In this document: piece after piece, positions 1-8,008 of the stretch
How the letters are laid out: each line of letters begins with the position of its first letter
How positions within the stretch are numbered: the stretch's first letter is position 1
NCBI GenBank assembly: GCA_035250025.1
Contig: DATFFO010000174.1
Coordinates: forward strand, 1-26,792
Length of the DNA: 26,792 bases
DNA from: DATFFO01 sp035250025
GTDB taxonomy: Bacteria > Actinomycetota > Acidimicrobiia > Spongiisociales > ZC4RG35
Reading direction: 5' to 3'
Notes under the pieces: model-generated
What the model was told of the DNA's origin: nothing
What the model saw: only the letters and a program-made list of their open reading frames with translations
Databases searched by the model: none
Position numbers and translations under genes: made by a program

Positions 1-3
1 TTG

Positions 4-190
4 TCCCCCTGAGCGGAGCGAAGGGGGAAGGGGCCCCCACGGCGCAGCCGTGGGGTAGGGGGCCGTCGCACTCAACAGGATTTGCGTGTAGAGGAGGTCG
101 CGACGGGTTCGCCCTCGCCTTCGGCGATCCCCCTACCTCCCACCTCCGCTTCGCTCCGGTGGCAGGGACCTTTCCCCCACTACGTGGGGG
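4..190. repeat. Hairpin-rich spacer downstream of the VanW gene
   Basis: No gene is supported here. The stretch is a series of GC-rich inverted repeats: arms 4-10 and 22-28 (7 bp, loop of 11), arms 35-43 and 47-55 (9 bp perfect, 3-nt loop GCA), an imperfect pair around 140-163, and arms 174-180 and 184-190 (7 bp perfect, loop TAC). The last lies 8 nt beyond the stop codon of the leftward VanW gene and could end its transcript, although no T-run follows. An ORF can be drawn across the region but it is low-complexity and antisense to VanW. Confidence 0.7.
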
Positions 191-198
191 GACAAAGA

Positions 199-2154
199 TC
201 AGGTCGTCGGGGGAGTTGTGGGTGGTGGTGTGGTTGTCGGGGTTGTCGTCGTCGGGGGGGTCGTGGTCACGGTGGTCTCAGGCGGGACGGTGGTCGCCGT
301 GGTGGTCGTGGTCGTCGGGCAGGCCACGCCTCCGTCGGGCACCTTGCAGGGATGGACCTCGATGATCTCCTGCTGGGGGAGGTAGCGGACCGGCCACTCC
401 TCGGTGGTGGTCTCGCCGTTGATGGTGATGGTGCGCGTCACGGTCAGGCTCCAGCCCTCGCCGGCGCTCTGGACGACCCGTTGCTCGTCCACTTCGAGCT
501 CCGGGTTGGGTCGATAGAGCGGCTCGTTCGGCTCGCGAAAGTCGACCCGCTCCGAGCGATCGCCCCGGACCTGCTTGGCGTTGGGCCCGCCTTCCGCCAC
601 TACGCCGACCGACAGGCTTCCCCCGCTCTGGTTGCCGGCGAGAATGCGGCCGTCGTTGTTGCCGTAGAACTTGACCGTTATCGAAGTGTCGGTGTACTCG
701 GTCTTGATGAGGACGGCGGAATCGTCGTTGTTGCGGAACGCCAGATCGGGGCTCGGCCATGAGATCGTGGCCTCGATCCCCTCGGGGTAGCGCTCGAAGT
801 AGAAGCTGTGCGGCTTGTGGTCGACATCTTCGTACCCGCCCCAGAAGACAACGTTGTAGAACGTCGTGGCGAACTGGCTGACGCCGCCCCCGACGGTGTC
901 GACGATCTCGCCGGCCACGATGGTCCCGGCGTCGAGGTAACCCTCCTCCGCGGTCCGTTGACCGACATGGTCGTTGAGCGAGAACGTGGCACCCGGTGCC
1001 ACGATCGCACCGTCCACCTCATCCGCGATCAAATGAATGTTCGTCACCCGGGCAGCACAGCAATCGTGATAAGTGGTGAATTGGGCGACGAGGTGCTTGA
1101 CGTCCAGAGCCTCCAGATCCTCGGTGGTGACCTCTGGTGCCGCCCCCTCCTGGAGCGGGAGAGCAGCCCGGCGCAATGAGGTGCGAGACGCCTCGGCCAG
1201 GATCCCGGCCGTCTGCTCGCCGTCCAACAACGTCCCGTTGCTGGACGGGATGATCGATACTTCGTAGCCGGAGATGGTGAAGCGGGCGTTCACCGGGGCA
1301 GCCTCGAACTCGCTACGCACTTCGGCCAGCCGGGTCTCGACCACGGCTACGTCGAAGCCGAGATCGAACCCGTCCGAACTGGCCGTCGCCACGAAGGCTC
1401 GGCGTAGGTCCTCCACTGTGAAGGTCAGGCTGGTGCCGTCTTCAGCGGTGAGTACTACCGGCGCCGAGAGCATCAAAGCTGCCCGGTCGCGGGCGGTGTC
1501 CACGTCAGCTTCCGTGAGAGCCGGCTGCTCCTGGCGGACAGGCAGCTCCAGCACCTCTCCGTCAGGATGGAGGAAGTAGTCGGTGAGAAGGGTGGGCGCT
1601 TGCTGGCGATCGATGCGCCGCCCCGGCCTCGGGTACTCGGCTGTGAGTTCGCCGTCGACGACGGCGATCTCGCCCTCGAAGGGGGGCTCACCGATCAGGG
1701 AGCTGTCGAGCGTCTCGAGCAGGTCCTCCAGGGAATCCTGGTCCAGGTCCGCCTGGGGGGCGACCTCGACCGTGCTGCCCAAGCTCGTAATCCACCAAAA
1801 GAAGTTCGAGAGAGGATTCTCGGAGCGTCCGACGCTCATGGCATCCGCGAGGATGGCGTCTTCGTCCAGGTCGAAGCCGGCCTGGATGGGGGCGAGCTGG
1901 ACGGTGGCACCTTCGACCCGCACCGGAGCCTGTCGGTTGGCGATTCGCGCCTCGAGATCGACGAGAGCGGCGCGGGCCGCCTCGGGCGTTGTCCCGCCCA
2001 GGTCGACGTCGAGGACCGCCACCGAGCCGAGGATCTCGCCCTGAGCTCCGAGTCGAACGATGCCGTAAACGGCGACGACGAGTGCCACCACGGCCCCCAG
2101 AATGAGCAGTGGAGATGGTCGAATTCTTCGGCGGTGGCTTGTGGCGGCTGGCAC
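199..2154 (-). CDS. VanW-domain protein, membrane-anchored, cell-envelope associated
   Basis: A 651-residue protein of the VanW/YoaR-like family. Residues 1-14 are basic, 15-38 form one membrane segment, and the rest should lie outside the cell. Around 45-345 there are two peptidoglycan-binding-4-like regions. Residues 357-497 are the VanW domain, with the typical stretch of GATFSLND and GGGVSQFATTFYN; the Cys usual in the GGGICQ motif is Ser here. Residues 555-605 resemble a G5-like beta domain, and 613-651 are a Thr/Pro tail typical of wall-spanning or glycosylated linkers. A Cys pair at 365-366 may form a disulfide. VanW function is not established; a role in cell-wall binding is inferred from the domains. 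The GTG start at 2154 places the membrane segment correctly, but no clear ribosome site precedes it. The gene stands alone, 95 nt downstream of the FAH-family gene. Confidence 0.9.
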   Translation of the reverse strand: MPAATSHRRRIRPSPLLILGAVVALVVAVYGIVRLGAQGEILGSVAVLDVDLGGTTPEAARAALVDLEARIANRQAPVRVEGATVQLAPIQAGFDLDEDAILADAMSVGRSENPLSNFFWWITSLGSTVEVAPQADLDQDSLEDLLETLDSSLIGEPPFEGEIAVVDGELTAEYPRPGRRIDRQQAPTLLTDYFLHPDGEVLELPVRQEQPALTEADVDTARDRAALMLSAPVVLTAEDGTSLTFTVEDLRRAFVATASSDGFDLGFDVAVVETRLAEVRSEFEAAPVNARFTISGYEVSIIPSSNGTLLDGEQTAGILAEASRTSLRRAALPLQEGAAPEVTTEDLEALDVKHLVAQFTTYHDCCAARVTNIHLIADEVDGAIVAPGATFSLNDHVGQRTAEEGYLDAGTIVAGEIVDTVGGGVSQFATTFYNVVFWGGYEDVDHKPHSFYFERYPEGIEATISWPSPDLAFRNNDDSAVLIKTEYTDTSITVKFYGNNDGRILAGNQSGGSLSVGVVAEGGPNAKQVRGDRSERVDFREPNEPLYRPNPELEVDEQRVVQSAGEGWSLTVTRTITINGETTTEEWPVRYLPQQEIIEVHPCKVPDGGVACPTTTTTTATTVPPETTVTTTPPTTTTPTTTPPPTTPPTT

Positions 2155-2225
2155 TGTCGTTTCGGGATTGGGCAGCGCGGAGGGCGCCGTGAAAATGACC
2201 CCCGCAATTTGGCAGTTTAGGTTTT

Positions 2226-2247
2226 CCGGAGTCTTCGGCTAATCCGG
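2226..2247. terminator. Weak hairpin after the FAH-family gene
   Basis: Arms CCGGA (2226-2230) and TCCGG (2243-2247) flank a 12-nt loop just beyond the TAA stop of the leftward FAH-family gene. Read leftward it is followed by AAAACC rather than a T-run, so it is a weak candidate at best. Confidence 0.3.
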
Positions 2248-2249
2248 CA

Positions 2250-3101
2250 TTATCGAGGTTTGCGAGGAGGTCGAATGCCCCGGAACTCCCAGTCCCCGCC
2301 GAGTGCCGTGCTCACGACCTCTTCCGAATCCGTGGGCTGGGCACCGACATCTTCCCGAATACCGGCGGGGCCGATGACGATGTGATTGGTGAGGGCGCCC
2401 AGTCCCTCGACCTCCACCGTCACCTCGTCGCCGGGCTCGACGGGGCGGGAGCCCGCCGGGGTTCCCGACAGGATCAGATCCCCGGGAAGCAAGGTGATCG
2501 TCCGGGCGAGGTCGGCCACGAGGTACGCCATGTCCCATTTCATCTCCGAGGTGTTGCCTTCCTGGCGCACGACCCCATTGACCAGTGTTCGGAGCGTCTT
2601 GTTGACCGGATCCCAGTCGGTAACGACGCCAGGTCCGACGGGACAGAGGCTGTCGGAGCCTTTGACGCGGAGCATCGAGCCGGCGTCGGTGTCGCGGAAA
2701 TCGTGCAAACCGAAGTCGTTTGCGACCGTAAACCCGGCGACATAGCGCATCGCCTCGCCGGGTGAGATGTTGCGAGCCACCGAGCCGATCACGATGGCGA
2801 TCTCCCCCTCGAAATTCAGGTAACGGCAGCCCTCCGGCCGAACGACGCTACCCAGATGGGAGTTGAGGGATGTGGTCGGCTTGTGGAAGTAGGTGGGGGC
2901 GGGCGGGAAGGTGGCGCCGAACTCGTCCACCCGACTCCGGTAGGTGAGGTGGGTGGCGATGATCTTGGTTGGCTCCACCGGCGGCAGGTGCACGGCGTCG
3001 TCGGCGGCGATCCGACGCCCGTCGCCGGCGACGAGGTCGTCGCCATGGCGCTCGACGAGGGTGGGGGCGCCGTCGAGGAGGATCCGGCGGTACTCGGTCA
3101 C
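2250..3101 (-). CDS. Fumarylacetoacetate hydrolase family protein (HpaG/HpcE-like isomerase/decarboxylase candidate)
   Basis: A 283-residue protein with a short N-terminal domain and a C-terminal FAH domain (about 48-245). Visible family features are the metal-ligand motif NFEGEIA (E98, E100), D129 in ANDFGLHD, K148 in RVKGSD, and the signature LILSGTPAG near 210-217. FAH-family enzymes hydrolyse, isomerise or decarboxylate 2-oxo acids. In the homoprotocatechuate meta pathway a relative (HpaG/HpcE) decarboxylates and isomerises the ring-cleavage product, and the HpaD-like dioxygenase at 9933 makes that the best guess. HpcE is a two-domain fusion, whereas this is a single-domain protein. I chose GTG at 3101 because the family N-terminus begins there and TACACT lies 6 nt before it, giving a leaderless start. 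ATG at 3152 is an in-frame alternative. The gene follows the decarboxylase on the same strand after 85 nt. Confidence 0.88.
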   Translation of the reverse strand: MTEYRRILLDGAPTLVERHGDDLVAGDGRRIAADDAVHLPPVEPTKIIATHLTYRSRVDEFGATFPPAPTYFHKPTTSLNSHLGSVVRPEGCRYLNFEGEIAIVIGSVARNISPGEAMRYVAGFTVANDFGLHDFRDTDAGSMLRVKGSDSLCPVGPGVVTDWDPVNKTLRTLVNGVVRQEGNTSEMKWDMAYLVADLARTITLLPGDLILSGTPAGSRPVEPGDEVTVEVEGLGALTNHIVIGPAGIREDVGAQPTDSEEVVSTALGGDWEFRGIRPPRKPR

Positions 3102-3107
3102 GGTGGG

Positions 3108-3113
3108 AGTGTA
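3108..3113 (-). promoter_or_regulatory. -10 box, leaderless promoter of the FAH-family gene
   Basis: TACACT (TANNNT class) read leftward ends 6 nt before the GTG at 3101, so transcription would begin at or next to the start codon. This gives the FAH-family gene its own promoter within the gap after the decarboxylase gene. Confidence 0.5.
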
Positions 3114-3162
3114 AGAGAGGGGTCGCGGTCTCGGTTCGCGGTTCTCGGTCATCGTTGACCGA

Positions 3163-3187
3163 TTACCGACAACCGACAACCGTCAGT
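3163..3187. repeat. Short heptamer-like repeat in the spacer
   Basis: The spacer between the decarboxylase and the FAH-family gene carries about three degenerate copies of ACCGACA in tandem. It looks like low-complexity spacer sequence and no function is visible. Confidence 0.4.
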
Positions 3188-4569
3188 CAGTAGGAGGCGG
3201 CGAGCAGGTCGATGGCGTCGTCGACGTGCGAACGCTCGGTGCGGCGGTTGAGGAGGGCCAGGCGGATCGTGTATCGGCCTTCCACGGAAGTCGAGGAGAG
3301 GGTGACGCGGTCGGAGGCGTTGGCGGCCTCCAGCGCCGTCCGGGCGCGGTCGTCGTCGAAGCACTCGAAAGCCACGATGGAGAGGTCGGGTCGCCAGGCC
3401 CGCTCGACGAAGTCGAGGGCGTGGAGCCGTCGATAGGCGTGGTCGGCGAGATCGAGCATGCGGTCGAGTTCCGACCGAAACGCCGCCACACCATGGAGTT
3501 GGAGCGGGAGCCACACATGGAGGCCGCGGAATGGCCGGGTCAGCTCGGGGCCGAGGGCTGAGAAGTCGACGGTTCCCTCATGGCCCCCGGCGTCGGCCTG
3601 GTCCTGCATGTACGCCCCCTTCCCGTCGTTGGCGGCGGTAAGCGTGCCGGCTTCCCGTACCAGCAGCGCCCCGACCCCGAATGGGATGGAGAGACCCTTG
3701 TGGGGGTCGAGGGTGATGGAATCGGCGGCGCCGATTCCCACCAGCCGCTTGCGCCCGCGCTCGGTGAGCTGGAAGAAGCCGCCGTAGGCGGCATCGATGT
3801 GGAGCCACATCCCGTGCTCCCGGGCGATCGACGTCAGGTCGGCCAGGGGGTCGACGGCACCGGTGTCGGTCGTCCCAGCGGAGCCGACGACGAGGAAGGG
3901 GCGGAGGCCGGCGGACCTGTCATGGGCGATCATCGCCGCCAGGGCCTTGGTGTCCATACGCAACTCGGAGTCGACGGGCACCATCCGCATTCTCCGGTCG
4001 GGAAACCCTGCCAGCCGCGCCGCCTTGGCGAGCGAATGGTGGGCGTGAGAGGTCACGTAGATGGTGCCCGACGTGAAGTCCTCCGGGAGCCGGCCGATGC
4101 GGGCGGCAACGACGGCGGTGAAGTTGGCCATCGACCCGCCCGAAAGGAGAACGCCGGCGGCGCTCTCGGGCAACTCGAAGAGGTCGCGCATCCAGTCGAT
4201 CACGGCCGTCTCGATCAGCGCGAAGCCGGGGGCGGCGGCGGAGACCCCCGTGTAACGGTTGAGGCCGCTGGCGAGGAAGGCACCGAGGGCGCCGGCGTAG
4301 AGCCCGGCGTTGGGGATGTAGGCCATGTGCCCACCTGACGGGTGAAGGGCGCCGGGGCGGTTGGCGGTCCTCACCAGGGCCAGGATGTCTTCGAGGGCGC
4401 GGCCGTCTTCGTGCGGGGGCGAGGCGAGGAGGTCGATCTCGTCGGATGTGAGGCCAGGGCCGGTCAGCGGGAGGTCGGGGAGCGAGCCGTAGAACTCGTC
4501 GAGGAAGGCCGAGATAGCCGCCAGGAGATGGCGGCGCTGCTCGCGGTCGGGCTCGAGGGGGAGGGGCAT
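3187..4569 (-). CDS. PLP-dependent group II amino-acid decarboxylase (aromatic-amino-acid decarboxylase-like)
   Basis: A 460-residue protein of the pyridoxal-dependent decarboxylase family (fold type I, group II), close to the usual length of 460-490. The PLP lysine is K291 in TLDPHKGLS, the PLP-nitrogen aspartate is D259 in LHIDAAYGG, and H177 in TSHAHHS is in the position of the ring-stacking histidine. The region SGGHMAYIPNAG (78-89) replaces the HPRFFAYFP-type substrate loop of animal and plant DOPA/tryptophan decarboxylases, so the substrate cannot be read directly. It removes CO2 from an L-amino acid to give an amine; tyrosine or DOPA is inferred from the ring-cleavage genes nearby. ATG at 4569 follows a CAGGAG ribosome site; an upstream in-frame GTG at 4605 lies inside the promoter region and was rejected. 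It diverges from the ligase gene across 75 bp. Confidence 0.9.
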   Translation of the reverse strand: MPLPLEPDREQRRHLLAAISAFLDEFYGSLPDLPLTGPGLTSDEIDLLASPPHEDGRALEDILALVRTANRPGALHPSGGHMAYIPNAGLYAGALGAFLASGLNRYTGVSAAAPGFALIETAVIDWMRDLFELPESAAGVLLSGGSMANFTAVVAARIGRLPEDFTSGTIYVTSHAHHSLAKAARLAGFPDRRMRMVPVDSELRMDTKALAAMIAHDRSAGLRPFLVVGSAGTTDTGAVDPLADLTSIAREHGMWLHIDAAYGGFFQLTERGRKRLVGIGAADSITLDPHKGLSIPFGVGALLVREAGTLTAANDGKGAYMQDQADAGGHEGTVDFSALGPELTRPFRGLHVWLPLQLHGVAAFRSELDRMLDLADHAYRRLHALDFVERAWRPDLSIVAFECFDDDRARTALEAANASDRVTLSSTSVEGRYTIRLALLNRRTERSHVDDAIDLLAASY

Positions 4570-4585
4570 CGGTCTCCTGATGGAT

Positions 4586-4614
4586 CGGTACCGTTCGGCA
4601 CCCAACGATACACT
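4586..4614. promoter_or_regulatory. Divergent promoter with shared 15-bp element (copy 1)
   Basis: CGGCACCCAACGATA (4596-4610) is repeated exactly, on the other strand, at 9894-9908. Read leftward it starts with TATCGT, a TANNNT -10 box for the decarboxylase, whose ATG lies 26 nt beyond the element. Read rightward it runs into TACACT (4609-4614), a -10 box for the ligase gene. The two -10 boxes thus overlap back to back. A perfect 8-bp palindrome CGGTACCG (4586-4593) sits between the element and the decarboxylase. The element is probably promoter plus operator, by inference from its recurrence. Confidence 0.6.
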
Positions 4615-4644
4615 CGGGTGGCCCTTTCAACTAGGAGGCAGAAC

Positions 4645-5931
4645 GTGGCGGCCATCTATGACCGCATCCGGGTGATGTTCCCGGACCACCTCGGTCTGGC
4701 CCGGGGCAAGTATCTCCCGATCGAACATGCCGAACGGGGCACGGCCCATTGCATCAGCCTTTTCGCTCTCGGCTTCGACCGCGAGATGACGCCGCACGAG
4801 GGCAGCCACATGCTCTCCGGTCTGCCCGACTTCGAGGTCTCGTTCTCGCGTGACGCCGTCAAGCCGGGCTGGGAGCCCGACACCGGGGTGGTGGTGGGGG
4901 ACCTGAGCCGCCAGGGACGGCCTGTCGAGATGTCGCCCCGGGAGGTGCTGAAGCAGCAGATCGCCTCCTGGCGAGAACTCGGCTACGACCCCCGGGTCGG
5001 ACTCGAGCTAGAGGCGTACCTGTTCGAGGCGGACAGCGAGGGGGGATGGCGCCCGATCTCCACACCGGGGGCTTACGTCTACGGCACCGGTCGGGCCGTC
5101 GATCCCACCGGCACCATCGACGCCGTCATGGCGACCGCCCGCGCCGTGGGGCTGCCGATGGAGTCGGTCAACTCGGAGTACGACAACGGCCAGTTCGAAC
5201 TGACCATGAGCTACGGCGACGCCCTCCAGGCCTGTGACGATGCCTTCCTCTTCAAGGTCATGGCCCGTGAGGTGGCGGCCGAGCACGGAATCCTGCTCTC
5301 GTTCCTCGGCAAGCCGATCAACGGGCGCGGGGGGAATGGCCTTCATACCAACCTCTCGTTTGCCGGTCACGGGAGCGAGAATGCCATGGTCGACGAGGCC
5401 GCCGGTGACGGGCTCTCCGATCTCACCCGCCGGGTCATTTCGGGAATCCTGGCCCACCATGTCGGCACCACCGCCCTCCTGGCGCCGACCGTGAACGCCT
5501 ACAAGCGCCTCCAGCCCGGCCAGATGTGCGGCTACTGGGCCAATTGGGGCCACGACCATCGCGGCGTCACCGTACGGGTGCCTGTCGACCGCGGTCGACG
5601 CGCCCGGATCGAACATCGCCTCACCGACGGCGCCACCAACCCGCACCTGGCGGTGGCCACGGTGCTCGCCGCCGCCCGGCTCGGTTACGAGAACAGCTAC
5701 GACCTGCCCGAGGCCGAGACCCTCGACTGCATCGAGAATGCCTCGACGGATGTGGTGGTCCCCGACTCGCTGGGTGCGGCCCTCGATGCCCTCGAAGCAG
5801 ACAAGGCGTTCGTGGAGGCGTTCTCGCCTGCCTTCGTCGACGGATTCCTGGTGACGAAGCGAGCCGAATGGGATCGCTTCGCCCGCCATGTCACCGACTG
5901 GGAGATGTCCGAGTACCTTCCCTTCCTGTGA
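4645..5931 (+). CDS. Glutamine synthetase-like gamma-glutamyl-amine ligase (PuuA/GlnA3-type)
   Basis: A 428-residue member of the glutamine synthetase superfamily, slightly shorter than bacterial GlnA. ATP, metal and glutamate-site residues are present: E121 and E123 in GLELEAY, E178 and E185 in NSEYDNGQFEL, H234 in NGLHTNLS, R306 in HDHRG, and E323 and R325 in RIEHRLTDGATNP. The flap glutamate that binds ammonium in true GlnA (Glu327 in the PGYEAP motif) is replaced by M294 in PGQMCG. Enzymes of this superfamily that lack it typically join glutamate to an organic amine instead of ammonia (PuuA, GlnA3 and GlnA4 types). The likely substrate is the amine made by the divergent decarboxylase. GTG at 4645 has an ideal AGGAGG (4633-4638) 6 nt before it; the frame is open further upstream but only across the promoter. 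It leads the rightward operon with the FAD oxidoreductase (52 nt gap). Confidence 0.88.
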   Translation: MAAIYDRIRVMFPDHLGLARGKYLPIEHAERGTAHCISLFALGFDREMTPHEGSHMLSGLPDFEVSFSRDAVKPGWEPDTGVVVGDLSRQGRPVEMSPREVLKQQIASWRELGYDPRVGLELEAYLFEADSEGGWRPISTPGAYVYGTGRAVDPTGTIDAVMATARAVGLPMESVNSEYDNGQFELTMSYGDALQACDDAFLFKVMAREVAAEHGILLSFLGKPINGRGGNGLHTNLSFAGHGSENAMVDEAAGDGLSDLTRRVISGILAHHVGTTALLAPTVNAYKRLQPGQMCGYWANWGHDHRGVTVRVPVDRGRRARIEHRLTDGATNPHLAVATVLAAARLGYENSYDLPEAETLDCIENASTDVVVPDSLGAALDALEADKAFVEAFSPAFVDGFLVTKRAEWDRFARHVTDWEMSEYLPFL

Positions 5932-5983
5932 CAGACGACAGCAGCGGACCGCGGACGGCAGGATCGGCTCTGACGAGGTCAGG

Positions 5984-7147
5984 ATGAGCGACGCCATCGT
6001 CGTCGGCGGCGCCTGCATGGGTGCCGCCACCGCCTATCACCTCGCCGGCGGCGGGGCCGGTGTCACCGTCTTCGAACGCGACCCGTCGCTGCGCTACTCG
6101 TCGACGCTGCTCTCCGACGGCAACGTCCGGATCCAGTTCAACCTCGAGGAGAACATCCGGATCTCGCAGTATGCCTTCGAGGTGCTCGAGGAGTTCGGCA
6201 GCCGGATGGAGGTCGACGGATACCGACCCGACGTGGCGATGCGCAAGCAGGGCAATCTGTTCCTGGTAGACGAGGAGGGCCGGGGAGAGGCTGGCGACGG
6301 CCTCGACCTCCAGCAGTCGCTGGGAGCAAACGTCCGGTGGCTGGACATGACCGAAGTCATAGCGCGATTTCCGCCTCTGGCTTCAGATCGGCTGGTCGGA
6401 GCCACGCTCGGCCCGGACGACGGCTCCGTCGACCCGAACGCGGTGACCGAGGGCTATCGCCGTGCCGCGGTGGCCGGCGGCGCCCGATTCGAGAGGGCGG
6501 AGGTGGCATCGATCGTGGTCGACGGCGGCCGGGCCGTGGGCGTGGACCTGGCCGACGGCACCCGCCGCCACGGCGATGCCGTGGTCGTGTGTGCGGGGGC
6601 ATGGACCACCGGGCTGCTGGCGGGGATCGGCGTGGAGATCCCGGTGGCACCGGTCATGCGCACCGTGTACGTCGTCGCCAGCGACATCGGCAACGGCCTG
6701 GATATGCCGAGCATCTTCCTGCCGACCGGCGTCTATCTCATCCCCGAGCACAACGGCACGTTTCTCATCGCCTGGTCGCGGGACGACGACCCCGTCGGGT
6801 TCGACTTCACGCCCGCCGATCGCTCCCGCTTCTACGAGGTGATTTGGCCCGAGCTGATCGATTGGCTCCCCGCCTTCGACCGCCTGGAGGTGGTCCGGTC
6901 GTGGGCCGGCCTGTACGAGCAGAACACCCTCGACGCCAACGGCATCATCGGGGAGTGGCCCGGCATCGCCGGGCTCTACGTGGCGACCGGGTTCAGCGGC
7001 CACGGCTTCCAGCAATGCCACGCCGTGGGCCGCTACCTGGCAGAGCAGATACTGGGAATCGAGCCGTTCATGGATCTCACCCGTCTCGGCCCCCAGCGCA
7101 TCCTCGATGGTCGGCCGCTGTTCGAGCACGCCGGGCGGATCATCTGA
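5984..7147 (+). CDS. DAO-family FAD-dependent oxidoreductase (amine/N-alkyl oxidase candidate)
   Basis: A 387-residue D-amino-acid-oxidase-family (PF01266-type) flavoprotein. The FAD-binding Rossmann motif is at the extreme N-terminus (IVVGGACMGAATAYHL, residues 5-20), with E31 at the end of beta-2. The C-terminal family motif ATGFSGHGFQQCHAVG is near 345-360. Family members oxidise amines, N-methyl or N-alkyl amino acids and gamma-glutamyl amines (PuuB) using O2 or an electron acceptor. Directly behind the ligase gene, a PuuB-like step on a glutamylated or free amine is the simplest reading, but sarcosine-oxidase-like or 2-hydroxyacid activity cannot be excluded. ATG at 5984 is preceded by GAGG (5975-5978). 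Its TGA overlaps the ATG of the next gene by one base (TGATG), so the two are translationally coupled. Confidence 0.87.
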   Translation: MSDAIVVGGACMGAATAYHLAGGGAGVTVFERDPSLRYSSTLLSDGNVRIQFNLEENIRISQYAFEVLEEFGSRMEVDGYRPDVAMRKQGNLFLVDEEGRGEAGDGLDLQQSLGANVRWLDMTEVIARFPPLASDRLVGATLGPDDGSVDPNAVTEGYRRAAVAGGARFERAEVASIVVDGGRAVGVDLADGTRRHGDAVVVCAGAWTTGLLAGIGVEIPVAPVMRTVYVVASDIGNGLDMPSIFLPTGVYLIPEHNGTFLIAWSRDDDPVGFDFTPADRSRFYEVIWPELIDWLPAFDRLEVVRSWAGLYEQNTLDANGIIGEWPGIAGLYVATGFSGHGFQQCHAVGRYLAEQILGIEPFMDLTRLGPQRILDGRPLFEHAGRII

Positions 7148-7956
7148 TGGCAGGGTTTCTGTTCCCCCGCACACCGTCCGGACGGGCCTCGCTCATTCCC
7201 TCGCCGCCATGGCACTACTCGGGGGAGATGCTGACGGTCGAGTTCCGCACCGCCCCCGAGCGCGTGGCCTCGTTGCTGCCGGACGGCTTGAACCCGGTTG
7301 CCGATGACCCGGGCGCGGTGGCGCTGATCTGGGCCGACTGGCAATCGTGCGGGCCCGACTTCGACGAGCTGCTGGAGCCCGAGCGGTCCCAGTACAAGGA
7401 AGTGTTCGCGGTCGTTCGCTGCCAGTGGGAGGGCCGGACCTGGTCGCGCTGCGTCTTCATCTGGGTCGACAAGGACTTTGCCATGGTGCGGGGCTACCAC
7501 CAGGGCTACCCCAAGAAGCTGGGTGATATCTGGATGACACGCCCGGTGACAGTCGGCAAGGCCGGCCCCCGCCTGGAGCCGGGCGGCGCGTTCGGGGCCA
7601 CCCTTTCGGCTTCGGGACGTCGGCTCGCCCAGGCGCGATTGGAGCTGACTGGCCCGGCGGACCGTCCCGGATTCGTCAACGGCCATCCCATGCTCCACAC
7701 CCGCCAGTGGCCCGCCATCGAGTCGGATGGCACCGACGCTCTCGACGAGCTCGTGACGATGCAGGGATTCGACGCCGAGGTCGCCGATGTCTGGGCCGCC
7801 GACGCCGATCTCCTCCTGGGGGAGTCGCCGTTCGAGGAGCTGGACCTGCTGGCTCCCGCCGAGATCCTCGGCGGCTACTACCACCGGGTGGCGACCTCGT
7901 GGCGAGAGGGCGCCACGCTGCGCCGCACGGTGCCGCTGGACGACGGCGACGACTGA
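7147..7956 (+). CDS. Acetoacetate decarboxylase superfamily protein (Schiff-base lysine intact)
   Basis: A 269-residue protein of the acetoacetate decarboxylase (ADC) superfamily. The catalytic dilysine is present as K123-K124 in GYPKKLGDIW, matching the Schiff-base lysine and its neighbour in classical ADC. True ADC decarboxylates acetoacetate, but superfamily members also use the Schiff base for pyruvate aldol, dehydratase or cyclase chemistry. The context is a meta-cleavage cluster with no recognisable HpaH hydratase or HpaI aldolase, so a role on a 2-oxo-acid intermediate is worth considering (inference). The start overlaps the stop of the FAD oxidoreductase by one base, which fixes it. 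The frame is open for a further 810 bases upstream, but only as a shadow of the oxidoreductase gene. Confidence 0.85.
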   Translation: MAGFLFPRTPSGRASLIPSPPWHYSGEMLTVEFRTAPERVASLLPDGLNPVADDPGAVALIWADWQSCGPDFDELLEPERSQYKEVFAVVRCQWEGRTWSRCVFIWVDKDFAMVRGYHQGYPKKLGDIWMTRPVTVGKAGPRLEPGGAFGATLSASGRRLAQARLELTGPADRPGFVNGHPMLHTRQWPAIESDGTDALDELVTMQGFDAEVADVWAADADLLLGESPFEELDLLAPAEILGGYYHRVATSWREGATLRRTVPLDDGDD

Positions 7957-7977
7957 TTTTGGCGGGTGGGAACCCGG

Positions 7978-7983
7978 TACCCT
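7978..7983 (+). promoter_or_regulatory. -10 box before the PPOX gene
   Basis: TACCCT fits the TANNNT class and lies 14 nt before an AAGGAG ribosome site (7998-8003). It suggests the PPOX gene can be transcribed separately from the upstream operon. Confidence 0.35.
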
Positions 7984-8008
7984 CAGAGGTCCATCCCAAG
8001 GAGAATCG

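Noticed and set aside
82..762. Rightward gene at the start of the window
   Set aside because: It is antisense to the Thr/Pro tail and VanW domain, with no promoter, ribosome site or family match.
4342..4644. Upstream extension of the GS-like ligase reading frame
   Set aside because: It runs antisense through the decarboxylase gene and the divergent promoter; GTG 4645 has an ideal ribosome site.
6337..7146. N-terminal extension or fusion of the ADC-family protein
   Set aside because: The extension is an Arg/Pro-rich shadow of the FAD oxidoreductase; the TGATG junction gives a clear coupled start.
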